Below are positions 16,504 to 24,572 of a DNA stretch of 27,456 nucleotides, one piece after another (positions within the stretch are counted from its first letter, which is position 1; every line of letters starts with the position of its first letter). Under the pieces are notes generated by a model. That model was not told the DNA's origin. It ran no database searches and saw only the letters and a program-made list of their open reading frames with translations. The DNA comes from an uncultured Coprococcus sp. Its GTDB lineage: Bacteria; Bacillota; Clostridia; Lachnospirales; Lachnospiraceae. Both the position numbers and the translations under genes were made by a program. The DNA is taken from positions 1-27,456 of the forward strand of contig CAKQIY010000029.1 in assembly GCA_934247115.1 (NCBI GenBank), read 5' to 3'.

Positions 16504-17097
16504 TTATTTCTCCTTTACAAACATTCTTTTTATACCATTCACACTGGCCTTGCATACCCTAAATATACCAACCGTAACAGGCTTAACCGATACAACAAAC
16601 AATATCGCTATACCGATTCCTATAAGTGCTGCGCCAAGCATGAGAACTGCCGTGTACGGACTGTTGGCTATGAACAACGGTATGGTACATATCAGTCCGC
16701 CTATACCCGCTGCCACAAAGCTGAGCACCACTGCGTAGAACGAAATAAGAAGTGCAAATGCAACTATCCACAGTGTGAGCAGCAATACCGCCGCTGTAAT
16801 AAGAAGTGGTATCCACACTGGAGAACCAAGTACTATGAGTACGACCTCCCATGCCTTGAGCTCATGCTTTGGCTTGATCTTCTCCTTCACAAGCTTCGTG
16901 AGCGGCATCTCTTCGAGTATCTGCTCCACTGCAGCCTCCGGTGATCCCATATCCGCCACAGCCTCCTCCTCGGAAAGGCCCTCCTCCACGCGGTCATCTA
17001 TCATCTCGCTATAGTAATCCATAAACCTGTTCACATCATCGGCCGGCATCGCACTGATCCTGCTTCTTATCGACTCAAGATATTCCTGTTTGTTCAT
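16504..17097 (-). CDS. DUF1700 (HAAS domain) membrane protein
   Basis: 197 residues. The N-terminal 75 residues form the helical DUF1700/HAAS signalling domain (LESIRSRISAMPADDVNRFMDYYSEMIDD, then GLSEEEAVADMGSPEAAVEQIL). Three or four hydrophobic segments follow between about 85 and 180, then a basic tail. Family members pair with PadR regulators and DUF4097 proteins and are presumed to work at the membrane as the sensor or partner. The ATG at 17097 lies inside the end of padR (23-nt overlap) with GAAGGAGG upstream, so translation is coupled. Confidence 0.92.
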   Translation of the reverse strand: MNKQEYLESIRSRISAMPADDVNRFMDYYSEMIDDRVEEGLSEEEAVADMGSPEAAVEQILEEMPLTKLVKEKIKPKHELKAWEVVLIVLGSPVWIPLLITAAVLLLTLWIVAFALLISFYAVVLSFVAAGIGGLICTIPLFIANSPYTAVLMLGAALIGIGIAILFVVSVKPVTVGIFRVCKASVNGIKRMFVKEK

Positions 17098-17410
17098 CTC
17101 TGACTTCCTCCTTCACAATAAATCTGTATATGGATTCCAGTTCCTTCCACTCTTCCTTGAACTCTTCTATCCTGGCTCTTCCGGCATCTGTTATATGATA
17201 ATACTTTCTGAGTCTTCCGTTGTGCTCCACGGAATGTACCGTGAGCAACGCTCCCGCCTCAAGTCTTCTGAGGATAGGATAGAGTGTGGACTCTGATATC
17301 GTCACATACGGCTTCATATCTTTGATGATCTGATATCCATAGGAATCCTCATCCTTGATGGCCGCAAGCACACACACGTCAAGCATTCCTCTTTTCAATT
17401 GTATATCCAT
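17075..17410 (-). CDS. PadR-family transcriptional regulator
   Basis: 111 residues, winged-helix dimer of the short PadR subfamily. The core pattern is LKRGMLDVCVLAAI, YGYQIIKDM, then ISESTLYPILRRLEAGALL, LRKYYHITDAGRARIEEF and a C-terminal dimerisation helix. It probably represses its own operon with the downstream DUF1700 and DUF4097 genes. An inverted repeat covering its -10 box is the likely operator. AAGGAGG lies 7 nt before the ATG. The ligand or stress that relieves repression cannot be told; PadR-s2 members often answer to membrane-active or phenolic compounds. Confidence 0.95.
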   Translation of the reverse strand: MDIQLKRGMLDVCVLAAIKDEDSYGYQIIKDMKPYVTISESTLYPILRRLEAGALLTVHSVEHNGRLRKYYHITDAGRARIEEFKEEWKELESIYRFIVKEEVRDEQTGIS

Positions 17411-17431
17411 CGCTATACCTCCTTACGTGGT

Positions 17432-17462
17432 ATACTATACATCGCATAGTATTGTGTGTCAA
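17432..17462 (-). promoter_or_regulatory. padR promoter with overlapping palindromic operator
   Basis: Minus strand TTGACA (17457-17462), 17-bp spacer, TATAGT (17434-17439). The repeat ATACTAT (17432-17438), 7-nt spacer, ATAGTAT (17446-17452) covers the -10 and the inner spacer, so a bound dimer would block RNA polymerase. PadR autorepression is established for the family; this exact site is inference. Confidence 0.75.
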
Positions 17463-17490
17463 GCAGTATTTTTTTATATCTCCACTTCGA

Positions 17491-17556
17491 CAAGGGGGGG
17501 CAGGAACCTCCGTCCCCACGGCAAGGGATCAGATACCTTCGTCCCCAATGGGGTAT
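17491..17556. repeat. GC-rich REP-like intergenic element
   Basis: A G/C-rich block stands out in AT-rich intergenic DNA: a G7 run, CAGGAACCTCCGTCCCC, then AAGG and a second CGTCCCC followed by AATGGGGTAT. Small hairpins (CCCC-AAT-GGGG, and imperfect GGGG...CCGTCCCC) can form. Such words resemble REP elements dispersed by RAYT transposases in Clostridia. Only one copy occurs in this window and no RAYT gene is present. Confidence 0.4.
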
Positions 17557-17560
17557 ATAA

Positions 17561-17600
17561 AAAGTGCGGGATGACTCTGTTTTAGAGACTCCCGCACTTT
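17561..17600 (-). terminator. Terminator of the epimerase-like gene
   Basis: AAAGTGCGGGA (17561-17571) pairs with TCCCGCACTTT (17590-17600), with an inner CTCT/AGAG extension. The minus strand continues TTTTTATATA. It lies about 40 nt beyond the stop of the 17642-18514 gene. Confidence 0.88.
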
Positions 17601-17641
17601 CAATTACTTTTATATGCAATTCTGAATTTTTAGCACTTTTA

Positions 17642-18514
17642 TTATAAAACTTCTATAACGTACTCTTTGTTGAATGAATGTCCACTCTCAAGGCTATTGG
17701 AGTACTCGCGGTCTTCGAGACTTCCATCATAGCCCTCTCTGTCGCATCTGCCAAACCAAGGCTCTATGCAGACAAATGGTGCATGCTTCTTGGCAGGCGA
17801 CCATATACCGATCTGTGGCACGTCAAATTTCAGCTGGAGAATCGGATTATCCGATACGTCCTTGAGTGTCACGGTATTTATGCCCTTTCCATCAATTATA
17901 AGAGCATCCTCGTCAAACATCTCATCGGTAAGCTTCAACACACCATCCGGGAGGCTATGGGTAACTGTCCTGCTGCCAAGAACACCACTTTCTGTAAGCA
18001 GACCACATTCAACCTCGGACTTATCGGTATGCATATCAAGTGAATACCCATTTACGCCGCCATCGCAGGCAAATGCAGGATGTGCGCCGATTGAGAAGTG
18101 AAGCTTTCCAGCGCCTGTGTTGACCACTGTCCACATAACATGAACACCTGTGCCCTCAAGTCTGTAACCGATACGAAGTGTAAAATCAAACGGATAGCTC
18201 TTCTGCCACTTCTCATCCTTCACCAGCTCAAACCACACTGTATCCTCTGTCTGCTCTGCCACCACAAACTCGCTGTCCCTTGCAAAACCATGCTGCGGAA
18301 TACCCTCATATGTAACTCCATCATGTCTATATGTCTGCTTCTCAAGCTTTCCGACAAATGGAAACAGCACTGGAGAAACTCTTCCCCAATACTCAGCATC
18401 ACCGCACCACATATACTCTCTATCCGTCTCGTTACTCTTCAGACTCACAAGCTCTGCACCGTGAGTATTTACTCCGATAGTAATTCTGTCATTTTTTAAT
18501 TCAACAATACCCAT
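17642..18514 (-). CDS. Aldose 1-epimerase-like protein (LacX/galactose mutarotase-like)
   Basis: 290 residues from the second of two adjacent ATGs; AGGAGG is only 2 nt from the first (18517) and 5 from the second. Galactose-mutarotase-like beta-sandwich with family landmarks: RVSPVLFPFVGKL, GIPQHGFARDSEF (catalytic-type His), GAHPAFAC (second His), and CIEPWFGRCD (Glu). It belongs to the LacX-like branch, which interconverts sugar anomers or sugar phosphates; the natural substrate is not defined. It lies downstream of the GH42 beta-galactosidase on the same strand but is separated by a terminator and has its own promoter, so the pair may work together without sharing a transcript. Cytoplasmic. 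Confidence 0.9.
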   Translation of the reverse strand: MGIVELKNDRITIGVNTHGAELVSLKSNETDREYMWCGDAEYWGRVSPVLFPFVGKLEKQTYRHDGVTYEGIPQHGFARDSEFVVAEQTEDTVWFELVKDEKWQKSYPFDFTLRIGYRLEGTGVHVMWTVVNTGAGKLHFSIGAHPAFACDGGVNGYSLDMHTDKSEVECGLLTESGVLGSRTVTHSLPDGVLKLTDEMFDEDALIIDGKGINTVTLKDVSDNPILQLKFDVPQIGIWSPAKKHAPFVCIEPWFGRCDREGYDGSLEDREYSNSLESGHSFNKEYVIEVL

Positions 18515-18586
18515 CATGTCCTCCTGTACTCCAGCCAGTCCGGCTAATTATATTTTTCAAAAACAAATGTTATGCATCTGCATTAC

Positions 18587-18595
18587 ATTATAACA
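18587..18595 (-). promoter_or_regulatory. Extended -10 promoter of the epimerase-like gene
   Basis: The minus strand reads TGTTATAAT, a perfect extended -10, about 70 nt before the start codon. The -35 zone overlaps the preceding terminator and has no good hexamer. Confidence 0.6.
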
Positions 18596-18605
18596 CATAA
18601 ACAAA

Positions 18606-18644
18606 AAATACGGTCACTTAATGAACTAATAAGCAACCGTATTT
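18606..18644 (-). terminator. Terminator of the GH42 gene
   Basis: AAATACGGT (18606-18614) pairs with ACCGTATTT (18636-18644), helped by an inner CTTA/TAAG pair. The minus strand then reads T6 GTTT. It lies 34 nt after the beta-galactosidase stop. Confidence 0.9.
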
Positions 18645-18677
18645 TATATAATTAATCAAATATCAGACCTTCAATAT

Positions 18678-20627
18678 TCATACTCTGTCAATACGACTTT
18701 CGTAAGGAGCAAGCACCGTATCGCCATAGTGTCTTTCCTCACCAGTATGATTCATAACCACGCGGATCTTTGATGAGTCATCACCTCTATAGCAGACCTC
18801 CACGCCATCCTCTGTGACCTCGCCACGTATGGAATTGTCCTCCATGATCCTGACCATAACAAGCTTCATGGTCGCCTCATCCAGACTGCATGCAACATAA
18901 TATACCATACCATCTCCCTGAGACTTTCTTGTGACCGCAGCAAACTTATCATAGAATGTATCTCCGTATGTATAGAGCACCTCAGCGTCACTCACCTCGA
19001 TCATGTCCCTGAACACACCGCCTTCGCCTGTCTGTCCGGCGAATTCACCATGTCCGATCACCGGAAACTCCTGTCCATCCTGGAGGCTCTCCGTCTCGAC
19101 AACCGACACTCCCGCAAAATCACTGTAGCCCACCGGAATAACCCTGCCAAATGAAAGATTGTTGTCAGCATCCTTAACCGCCGTCCTGTACGTGAGTACG
19201 GCTGTGCCGCCGGCTCTCACGAAGCTCTGCACCTTCTCAGTAAACTCAGGCTTCTCTATGATCATCTGTGGAAGTATGAGCACCTTGTACTTTGATATAT
19301 CCGCATCCTCAGGGATCACATCCACGGATATATTCACATCATAGAATGCCTTGTAGAACTTCTCCATCTCCTTCTGGGTATCAAGAAGTATGCTCTGTTT
19401 CTGTATCCTGAATGCCGCCAGGCTGTCGTAATCATACATGATCGCTACATCGCTGCAAACCGGCTTTTCCAGCTCATCACTGTACTTTGCCACATCCTTA
19501 AATGCACTCTGTACCTCGTAGTACTTTCTTCTCTTCACATTGTCCGCATCAAGCACACCATAGCAGAACTGCTCGGCACCCTTTGTCGCACCTCTATATC
19601 TGAAATACATCATGGAATCACAGCCATGGGCGAATCCCTGATACGACCACATCTTTGCCTGATCCGGCCTCGGTGAATATCCGGTCACGTCATGTCCCTG
19701 TGCACCCATGATTGCCTCGGTTATCCAGAAGTTCTGCCCCTTGAGGCCTCGCATATGATCCAGGCTGAAAGCGATCTCATGTGGAGCTATAGGTTCTTTC
19801 TGTCCGCCCCACACCGGATAATTGTTATATGCAACTGTATCAAGATTCTTTGCAACCTTTGAGTAATCCACATGCTTTCCAAGACCGCCGCCCGGGAAAT
19901 CATGTATGATGACTGCATCCGGTGCAATCTCCTTTATCAGCTTTATCTGGAAATCAGCAAAATCAACTATAGACTTGCTTCTGAATCTCTCCCAGTCTAG
20001 ACGAAGTGCAGGATTGTGTGTCGTGATGGTAGCCGATGGAGTCGGTATCTCATCAAACTCATTGTACTCCTGTGACCAGAATGTTGTTCCGTACGTCTCG
20101 TTTAATCTATCTATATCGCCTGCAAATTTGTCCTTTAAAAACTTCTGAAAAGCATTCTGACACTGACTGCAATAACACACATCACTGCCCTCGTGTCCAA
20201 GCTCATTGTCAATCTGCCATGCCACGACAGCAGGCTCGTCCTTATAGTGCTCCACCATCTTTCTGATGATCTTCTCTGAATATTCGTACATAACAGGTGA
20301 ATTGAAGCAATACACATGTCTTCCGCCAAATACTCTCTTCTGTCCATTCTCAAACTCAGACAATATAGATGGCTCTTTCTTCGCCAGCCATGCCGGAATA
20401 GTCGCTGTCGGGGTTCCAAGTATAACATGAAGCCCCTTCTCCTTTGCCTTGCTGATGACATGATCAAAGAACGAAAAGTCATACTGCCCCTCCGTTTTTT
20501 CCATGATATGCCATGCAAATTCCGCTATACGGATGACATTGCACCCAAGCTCTACTATATTGTCCATATCCTCATCGATCAAGGATATGTCCCACTGCTC
20601 TGGATAATAATCCACACCTAACCACAT
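18678..20627 (-). CDS. Beta-galactosidase, glycoside hydrolase family 42
   Basis: 649 residues, the standard GH42 architecture: TIM barrel (1-380), trimerisation domain (about 390-590) and a small C-terminal beta domain. The start MWLGVDYYPEQW is typical. E142 in QIDNELG is the expected acid/base and E304 in WITEAIMG the nucleophile. Cysteines C151, C153 and C156 (CYCSQC) match part of the GH42 metal cluster. It cleaves terminal beta-galactosides (lactose, galacto-oligosaccharides, galactan fragments) inside the cell, as there is no signal peptide. AAGGAG lies 6 nt before the ATG. No transporter or LacI/AraC regulator is adjacent. The upstream gap 20628-20818 has no clear promoter or terminator. 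Confidence 0.95.
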   Translation of the reverse strand: MWLGVDYYPEQWDISLIDEDMDNIVELGCNVIRIAEFAWHIMEKTEGQYDFSFFDHVISKAKEKGLHVILGTPTATIPAWLAKKEPSILSEFENGQKRVFGGRHVYCFNSPVMYEYSEKIIRKMVEHYKDEPAVVAWQIDNELGHEGSDVCYCSQCQNAFQKFLKDKFAGDIDRLNETYGTTFWSQEYNEFDEIPTPSATITTHNPALRLDWERFRSKSIVDFADFQIKLIKEIAPDAVIIHDFPGGGLGKHVDYSKVAKNLDTVAYNNYPVWGGQKEPIAPHEIAFSLDHMRGLKGQNFWITEAIMGAQGHDVTGYSPRPDQAKMWSYQGFAHGCDSMMYFRYRGATKGAEQFCYGVLDADNVKRRKYYEVQSAFKDVAKYSDELEKPVCSDVAIMYDYDSLAAFRIQKQSILLDTQKEMEKFYKAFYDVNISVDVIPEDADISKYKVLILPQMIIEKPEFTEKVQSFVRAGGTAVLTYRTAVKDADNNLSFGRVIPVGYSDFAGVSVVETESLQDGQEFPVIGHGEFAGQTGEGGVFRDMIEVSDAEVLYTYGDTFYDKFAAVTRKSQGDGMVYYVACSLDEATMKLVMVRIMEDNSIRGEVTEDGVEVCYRGDDSSKIRVVMNHTGEERHYGDTVLAPYESRIDRV

Positions 20628-20818
20628 AAGTAACTCCTTCCTGTCACCACCATATGATCTGTGATGACATACACATTGTCTACGTTGTTACACCCTGTGT
20701 TTAGGTTATATTTTTTAGCTTTATATGTAAATGCAAAAATGTCGTATGCTATATTCTTGAAAGTAAATGTTTATTACAAAACTTTGTTTATATGCTTTTT
20801 CTTGGCATCCGCAAATCG

Positions 20819-21733
20819 TTATCCAAGCGCGATCATTCTGTTGATGCAACGGGAAGCTCCCTCCATCACCTCATCAGAAAGGACTATCTCTTCGCCACCT
20901 GTGCCCTTTAATACATTCAATATGTCAACCAGTGTAGTAAGCTTCATATTATGGCACATCAGCTTTGAAGATATTGGATAGAACATTTTGTCAGGGCACT
21001 CATACTGAAGATGCTCCACAATACTATGCTCTGTACCGATGATGAACTCTTTTTTCTCTGACTTTCTGGCATATGCCATAATTCCTGTGGTTGAACCTAC
21101 ATAATCAGCCTCTGCAACTACATCCGGCCTGCACTCAGGATGGACAAGAAGTTCCGCATGTGGATGTAACTCTTTTGCCTTCAAAGCATCATCTACGGTA
21201 ACCGCAAGATGTCTAGGACATCCGCCGTTATAAAATACAAATTCCTTTTCCGGCATCTGCTTTTGAACATAGTTTCCAAGATTCGGATCTGGAATAAAAA
21301 GAATCTTGTCATTGTCAAGCTTGCTGCAGATCTGCACTGCAGATGAGGATGTCACACATACATCACAGGCAGTTTTCAATTCAGATGTCGTATTTATATA
21401 GGCGACAACCGCATATCCCGGATACTTCTTCTTCATATCATTCAGCGTTTCAAGGTCCATCTGTTCAGCCATCGGACATCCGGCTTCAGGGTTAGGCAGG
21501 TACACATTCTTATCAGGGGACAATATCTTACATGTCTCCGCCATAAAACGCACACCACACATTATTATATTTTTGCGGGAATCCTTGCTCGCCTCCACAC
21601 TAAGTCCATATGAATCTCCCATATAATCTGCAACTTCAAGAATCTCATGTCCCTGATAAGCATGTGCCAGTATGCAGAAATCTTTCTCTTTCTTCAGTCT
21701 GATTATCTCTTCCTGTATCTCTTTTATCGTCAT
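20819..21733 (-). CDS. nadA: Quinolinate synthase
   Basis: 304 residues. A [4Fe-4S] enzyme condensing iminoaspartate with dihydroxyacetone phosphate to quinolinate. The three-fold repeated fold shows AHAYQGHEILEVADYMGDSYGL at the start. Candidate cluster cysteines lie in IIMCGVRF, CDVCVTSSSAV and HPECRPDV, one in each domain as in characterised NadA proteins. Substrate-contact residues fall in GSTTGIM near the C-terminus. Length is right for the short (about 300) NadA class. It is last in the nadB-nadC-niaR-nadA order, 25 nt after niaR, with GGAGAG before its ATG. The activity needs strict anaerobiosis, fitting the host. Confidence 0.97.
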   Translation of the reverse strand: MTIKEIQEEIIRLKKEKDFCILAHAYQGHEILEVADYMGDSYGLSVEASKDSRKNIIMCGVRFMAETCKILSPDKNVYLPNPEAGCPMAEQMDLETLNDMKKKYPGYAVVAYINTTSELKTACDVCVTSSSAVQICSKLDNDKILFIPDPNLGNYVQKQMPEKEFVFYNGGCPRHLAVTVDDALKAKELHPHAELLVHPECRPDVVAEADYVGSTTGIMAYARKSEKKEFIIGTEHSIVEHLQYECPDKMFYPISSKLMCHNMKLTTLVDILNVLKGTGGEEIVLSDEVMEGASRCINRMIALG

Positions 21734-21758
21734 TTTATTCTCTCCAAATCATTTTATA

Positions 21759-22283
21759 CTATTTCTCCCACTCCTGCCACGGAACAAGGAAGCCTGTCTC
21801 ATCGAGCTTCTGCTCTATATTGTCCAGGATCTCTTCACTTGGAGCCTCTATCAGATGGTAATGATATCCGTTCGTAGCATTTCCAAGCAGGGATGACTGG
21901 CTGTTTTCCAATTTTTTCATAAATTTTGCCACGTCGTATCTGGAAGCAATATTCATCTTTGCAGTAACACGATTGTACACTGTATGACTTATACTTACAT
22001 TCTTTACAACACCGCCATAATCAACTATGATCGTGAGTTCTTCCTCAGTCCTATCATAACCGTGTTTTACTTTAAACTCTCTCTGACATTTTGATTCATT
22101 CTTGTATATATAACCCCTGTTAGTTGCAATTATGCCATCATCAGCCGCCCTGATCACTGCAATATCCTGCACTATTATTTGTCTGCTGACATCGAATTCT
22201 GACGCAAGCCTATTTGCCGGAACAGGGACATCTGAATTCTTTACAATGTCAAGTATCCTTTCCCTTCTCTCTTTTGCCTTCAC
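21759..22283 (-). CDS. niaR: Niacin-responsive transcriptional repressor (NiaR/YrxA)
   Basis: 174 residues from a GTG start at 22283. GGAGG, inside the last codons of nadC, lies 6 nt upstream; the in-frame ATG at 22298 would place that site within the gene. Residues 1-60 are an HTH_11 winged helix (RRERILDIVKNSDVPVPANRLASEFDVSRQIIVQDI). Residues 70-174 are the 3H ligand-binding domain, whose His motifs appear in VKHGYD, SISHTVYN and YHYHLIEAP. NiaR represses NAD synthesis and niacin transport when niacin is present. Its location inside the nad operon implies autoregulation, and the repeat array at 24482-24542 is the likely target. Confidence 0.95.
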   Translation of the reverse strand: MKAKERRERILDIVKNSDVPVPANRLASEFDVSRQIIVQDIAVIRAADDGIIATNRGYIYKNESKCQREFKVKHGYDRTEEELTIIVDYGGVVKNVSISHTVYNRVTAKMNIASRYDVAKFMKKLENSQSSLLGNATNGYHYHLIEAPSEEILDNIEQKLDETGFLVPWQEWEK

Positions 22284-22284
22284 T

Positions 22285-23139
22285 TTATTCCTCCGCATGA
22301 AGATTTTTCATCGATATATCCATTATAGGTGAGCTGTGGGTAAGCGCACCGCTTGATATATAATCCACTCCCAATAATATCAGTCTCTCTATGTTCTCTT
22401 TTGTAACATTGCCTGAACATTCTGTCTCCGCACGTCCATCGATCAAATCGATCGCAGCTCTCATCTGATCCGTTGTCATATTGTCAAGCATAATGATATC
22501 AGCTCCCGCTTCAACAGCCTCTTTTACCTGATCCAGTGTCTCAACTTCAACCTCTATCTTGCGGACAAATGGTGCATACTCCTTTGCCATTCTCACGGCA
22601 TTACTTATACTTCCCGCAGCGCCTATATGATTATCCTTAAGCAATACTCCATCCGACAAATTGTATCTGTGATTGCTGCCTCCGCCGACTCTGACTGCAT
22701 ACTTCTCAAATATACGGCAATTAGGTGTGGTCTTTCTGGTATCCAGCAGAGTAGTCTTGCTTCCTTTAAGAAGTTCTGCAACCTCATGGGTATATGTAGC
22801 TATACCACTCATACGCTGCAGGTAATTAAGCGCAACCCTCTCTCCAGAGAGAAGAACCCTGATATCACCAGTCACAATTCCCATAAGCTGGCCAGCCTTC
22901 ACCTCATCGCCATCTTTGCAGAAGAACTCAACCTCAGTGCTGTCATCTAAGAGTGTAAATACTCTTGCATATACATCAAGTCCTGCAATGATTCCATCCT
23001 GCTTGCATATCAGGTCTACTTTTCCTTTCTGTGCCTTTGGCATCACCGCATTTGTGGATACATCCTCACTTGTGATATCCTCCTGTAAAGCCATCATTAT
23101 AAGCTTGTCCGCATTCAATTTCATTGTTATCTGATTCAT
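22285..23139 (-). CDS. nadC: Nicotinate-nucleotide pyrophosphorylase (quinolinate phosphoribosyltransferase)
   Basis: 284 residues, full length. It converts quinolinate and PRPP to nicotinate mononucleotide, CO2 and PPi. Visible family motifs are EDITSEDVST near the start, LNYLQRMSGIAT, the TRKTTPNCR catalytic stretch, KYAVRVGGGSNHRYNLSDGVLLKDNH with the His and Lys that bind substrate, then VEVETLDQ and IMLDNMT of the C-terminal barrel. The ATG is 2 nt after the nadB stop and AGAGG lies 6 nt upstream. The gene end carries the ribosome site of niaR, so the two are translationally coupled. Confidence 0.97.
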   Translation of the reverse strand: MNQITMKLNADKLIMMALQEDITSEDVSTNAVMPKAQKGKVDLICKQDGIIAGLDVYARVFTLLDDSTEVEFFCKDGDEVKAGQLMGIVTGDIRVLLSGERVALNYLQRMSGIATYTHEVAELLKGSKTTLLDTRKTTPNCRIFEKYAVRVGGGSNHRYNLSDGVLLKDNHIGAAGSISNAVRMAKEYAPFVRKIEVEVETLDQVKEAVEAGADIIMLDNMTTDQMRAAIDLIDGRAETECSGNVTKENIERLILLGVDYISSGALTHSSPIMDISMKNLHAEE

Positions 23140-23141
23140 TC

Positions 23142-24419
23142 TCAGCCTCTTCTTTCCGTTTCTGTCAAAACTATATTCTTATATTCTCTAAACAAACCAT
23201 CTATATCTTCATATTCAGACAGATCTATGTTGTCTTCTCCACAGCCTCTGTGCTCTCTGCTGAACATGATATCATCTGCCGCCCTCTGTGCAAATACAAG
23301 CGACTCAAGTAACGAATTGCTTGCCAGTCTGTTTCTGCCATGCACTCCATTACATCCGGCTTCTCCTACCGCGTACAATCCTTCCATGGATGTCCTTCCG
23401 GCAAGATCTGCCTTCACTCCACCCATGTGGTAATGCTGAGCCGGCACAACCGGTATCGGTTCAACAAGCACATCATATCCCTCATCCTTGCACTGCTTGT
23501 ATATATGTGGAAAATGCTGCAAGATCACATCTCTTCCAAGCGGTCTCAGATCTTCCCACACATGCTCCGTTCCATCTATCTCCATCTGTTTCCATATTGC
23601 GCGGCTGACTACATCACGAGGCTGCAGTTCATCTGTAAACCTTTCGCCCGCCTTGTTAAGAAGCCATGCGCCTTCGCCTCTCACAGATTCAGATATCAGA
23701 AACCTTCTTCCCTTATTCCGGCTAAACAGTGTCGTCGGGTGGATCTGTACATAATTCAGATTCTCTACCTCTACACCATGTTTTAAGGCAATTGCTATGG
23801 CATCACCTGTTATATGGGCAAAATTCGTTGAGTTCTTATATATACCTCCGATTCCACCACACGCCAATACAACGTTGTTGGATCTAAGTATGCTTATGTT
23901 CTTCGCCTCATCAGCTATAACCACGCCACCACAGGCATTGTCATTGCAGATGATGTCAAGCATAGTTGTATACTCATATATCTCGATATTGGATTTCTTC
24001 TTTGCGCATTCCAGCAAAGTGGATGTTATCTCTTTGCCGGTAATATCCTCATGAAACAATATTCTTGGCTGGCTATGAGCTCCCTCCTTGGTGAATGCAA
24101 GCTTTCCGCTCTCATCTCTCTCAAATCTAACTCCAAGCCTTATCAATTCTCTGATAACAAGATTAGAAGATCTGATCATCAGATCGACTGTCTTTTTATT
24201 GTTCTCATAATGACCGGCCCTCATAGTGTCTTCAAAATAATCTTCGTAGTCTTCCTCACCCCGCAGCATACATATGCCGCCCTGGGCCAAAAAAGAGTCG
24301 GACTCATCAGCCCGCCTTTTTGTGATAATACAGACTTTTTTTGTCTCTGGAAAATTCAACGCACAGAACAAACCTGCAGCGCCAGTTCCCACGATAATAA
24401 CATCATATACTGTGTTCAT
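23142..24419 (-). CDS. nadB: L-aspartate oxidase
   Basis: 425 residues from the second ATG of an ATG-ATG pair (GAGGAG 5 nt away; the first at 24422 is possible). FAD-dependent oxidation of L-aspartate to iminoaspartate, the first step of de novo NAD synthesis. The N-terminal dinucleotide motif is VGTGAAGLF. FLAQGGIC, SVRGEGAWLLN, HYHMGGV and the C-terminal GRNRLASNSLLESLVF are typical of the fumarate reductase/aspartate oxidase family. It is shorter than the 540-residue E. coli enzyme and lacks the C-terminal helical bundle, a trait shared by clostridial short forms. First gene of the nad operon, about 60 nt downstream of the 12-bp repeat array. Confidence 0.95.
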   Translation of the reverse strand: MNTVYDVIIVGTGAAGLFCALNFPETKKVCIITKRRADESDSFLAQGGICMLRGEEDYEDYFEDTMRAGHYENNKKTVDLMIRSSNLVIRELIRLGVRFERDESGKLAFTKEGAHSQPRILFHEDITGKEITSTLLECAKKKSNIEIYEYTTMLDIICNDNACGGVVIADEAKNISILRSNNVVLACGGIGGIYKNSTNFAHITGDAIAIALKHGVEVENLNYVQIHPTTLFSRNKGRRFLISESVRGEGAWLLNKAGERFTDELQPRDVVSRAIWKQMEIDGTEHVWEDLRPLGRDVILQHFPHIYKQCKDEGYDVLVEPIPVVPAQHYHMGGVKADLAGRTSMEGLYAVGEAGCNGVHGRNRLASNSLLESLVFAQRAADDIMFSREHRGCGEDNIDLSEYEDIDGLFREYKNIVLTETERRG

Positions 24420-24481
24420 CATTTCTCCTCTTCAAGTAGGCATCATATTATTCTTTATAACCTGACTTGAATATAAACATA

Positions 24482-24542
24482 ACATATGTAAACACATATG
24501 TAAAGATATATGTAATGTTATGTGTAAACTTTTGATGTAAAG
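24482..24542. repeat. 12-bp direct repeats in the nad operon leader, candidate NiaR operator
   Basis: Head-to-tail units ACATATGTAAAC (24482), ACATATGTAAAG (24494), ATATATGTAATG (24506) and TTATGTGTAAAC (24518) have a strict 12-bp period. A weaker fifth, ending GATGTAAAG, falls at 24530-24542. The first units hold the palindrome ACATATGT. The array lies 63 nt upstream of nadB. NiaR regulation of nad genes is established in Firmicutes; that this array is its operator is inference. Confidence 0.55.
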
Positions 24543-24572
24543 TTTTGGATTTGAGTTTTCTGTATATCGTCT

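Noticed and set aside
16502..16555. Longer N-terminus for the DUF4097 protein
   Set aside because: It would begin within the DUF1700 gene; the ATG at 16501 has a proper ribosome site and precedes the membrane anchor.
20628..20818. Riboswitch or terminator in the nadA-GH42 gap
   Set aside because: Only short AT-rich inverted repeats; no stable stem or recognisable riboswitch core.
24482..24542. CRISPR or iteron origin
   Set aside because: Units of 12 bp without spacers, placed at an operon leader with no rep gene; an operator is simpler.
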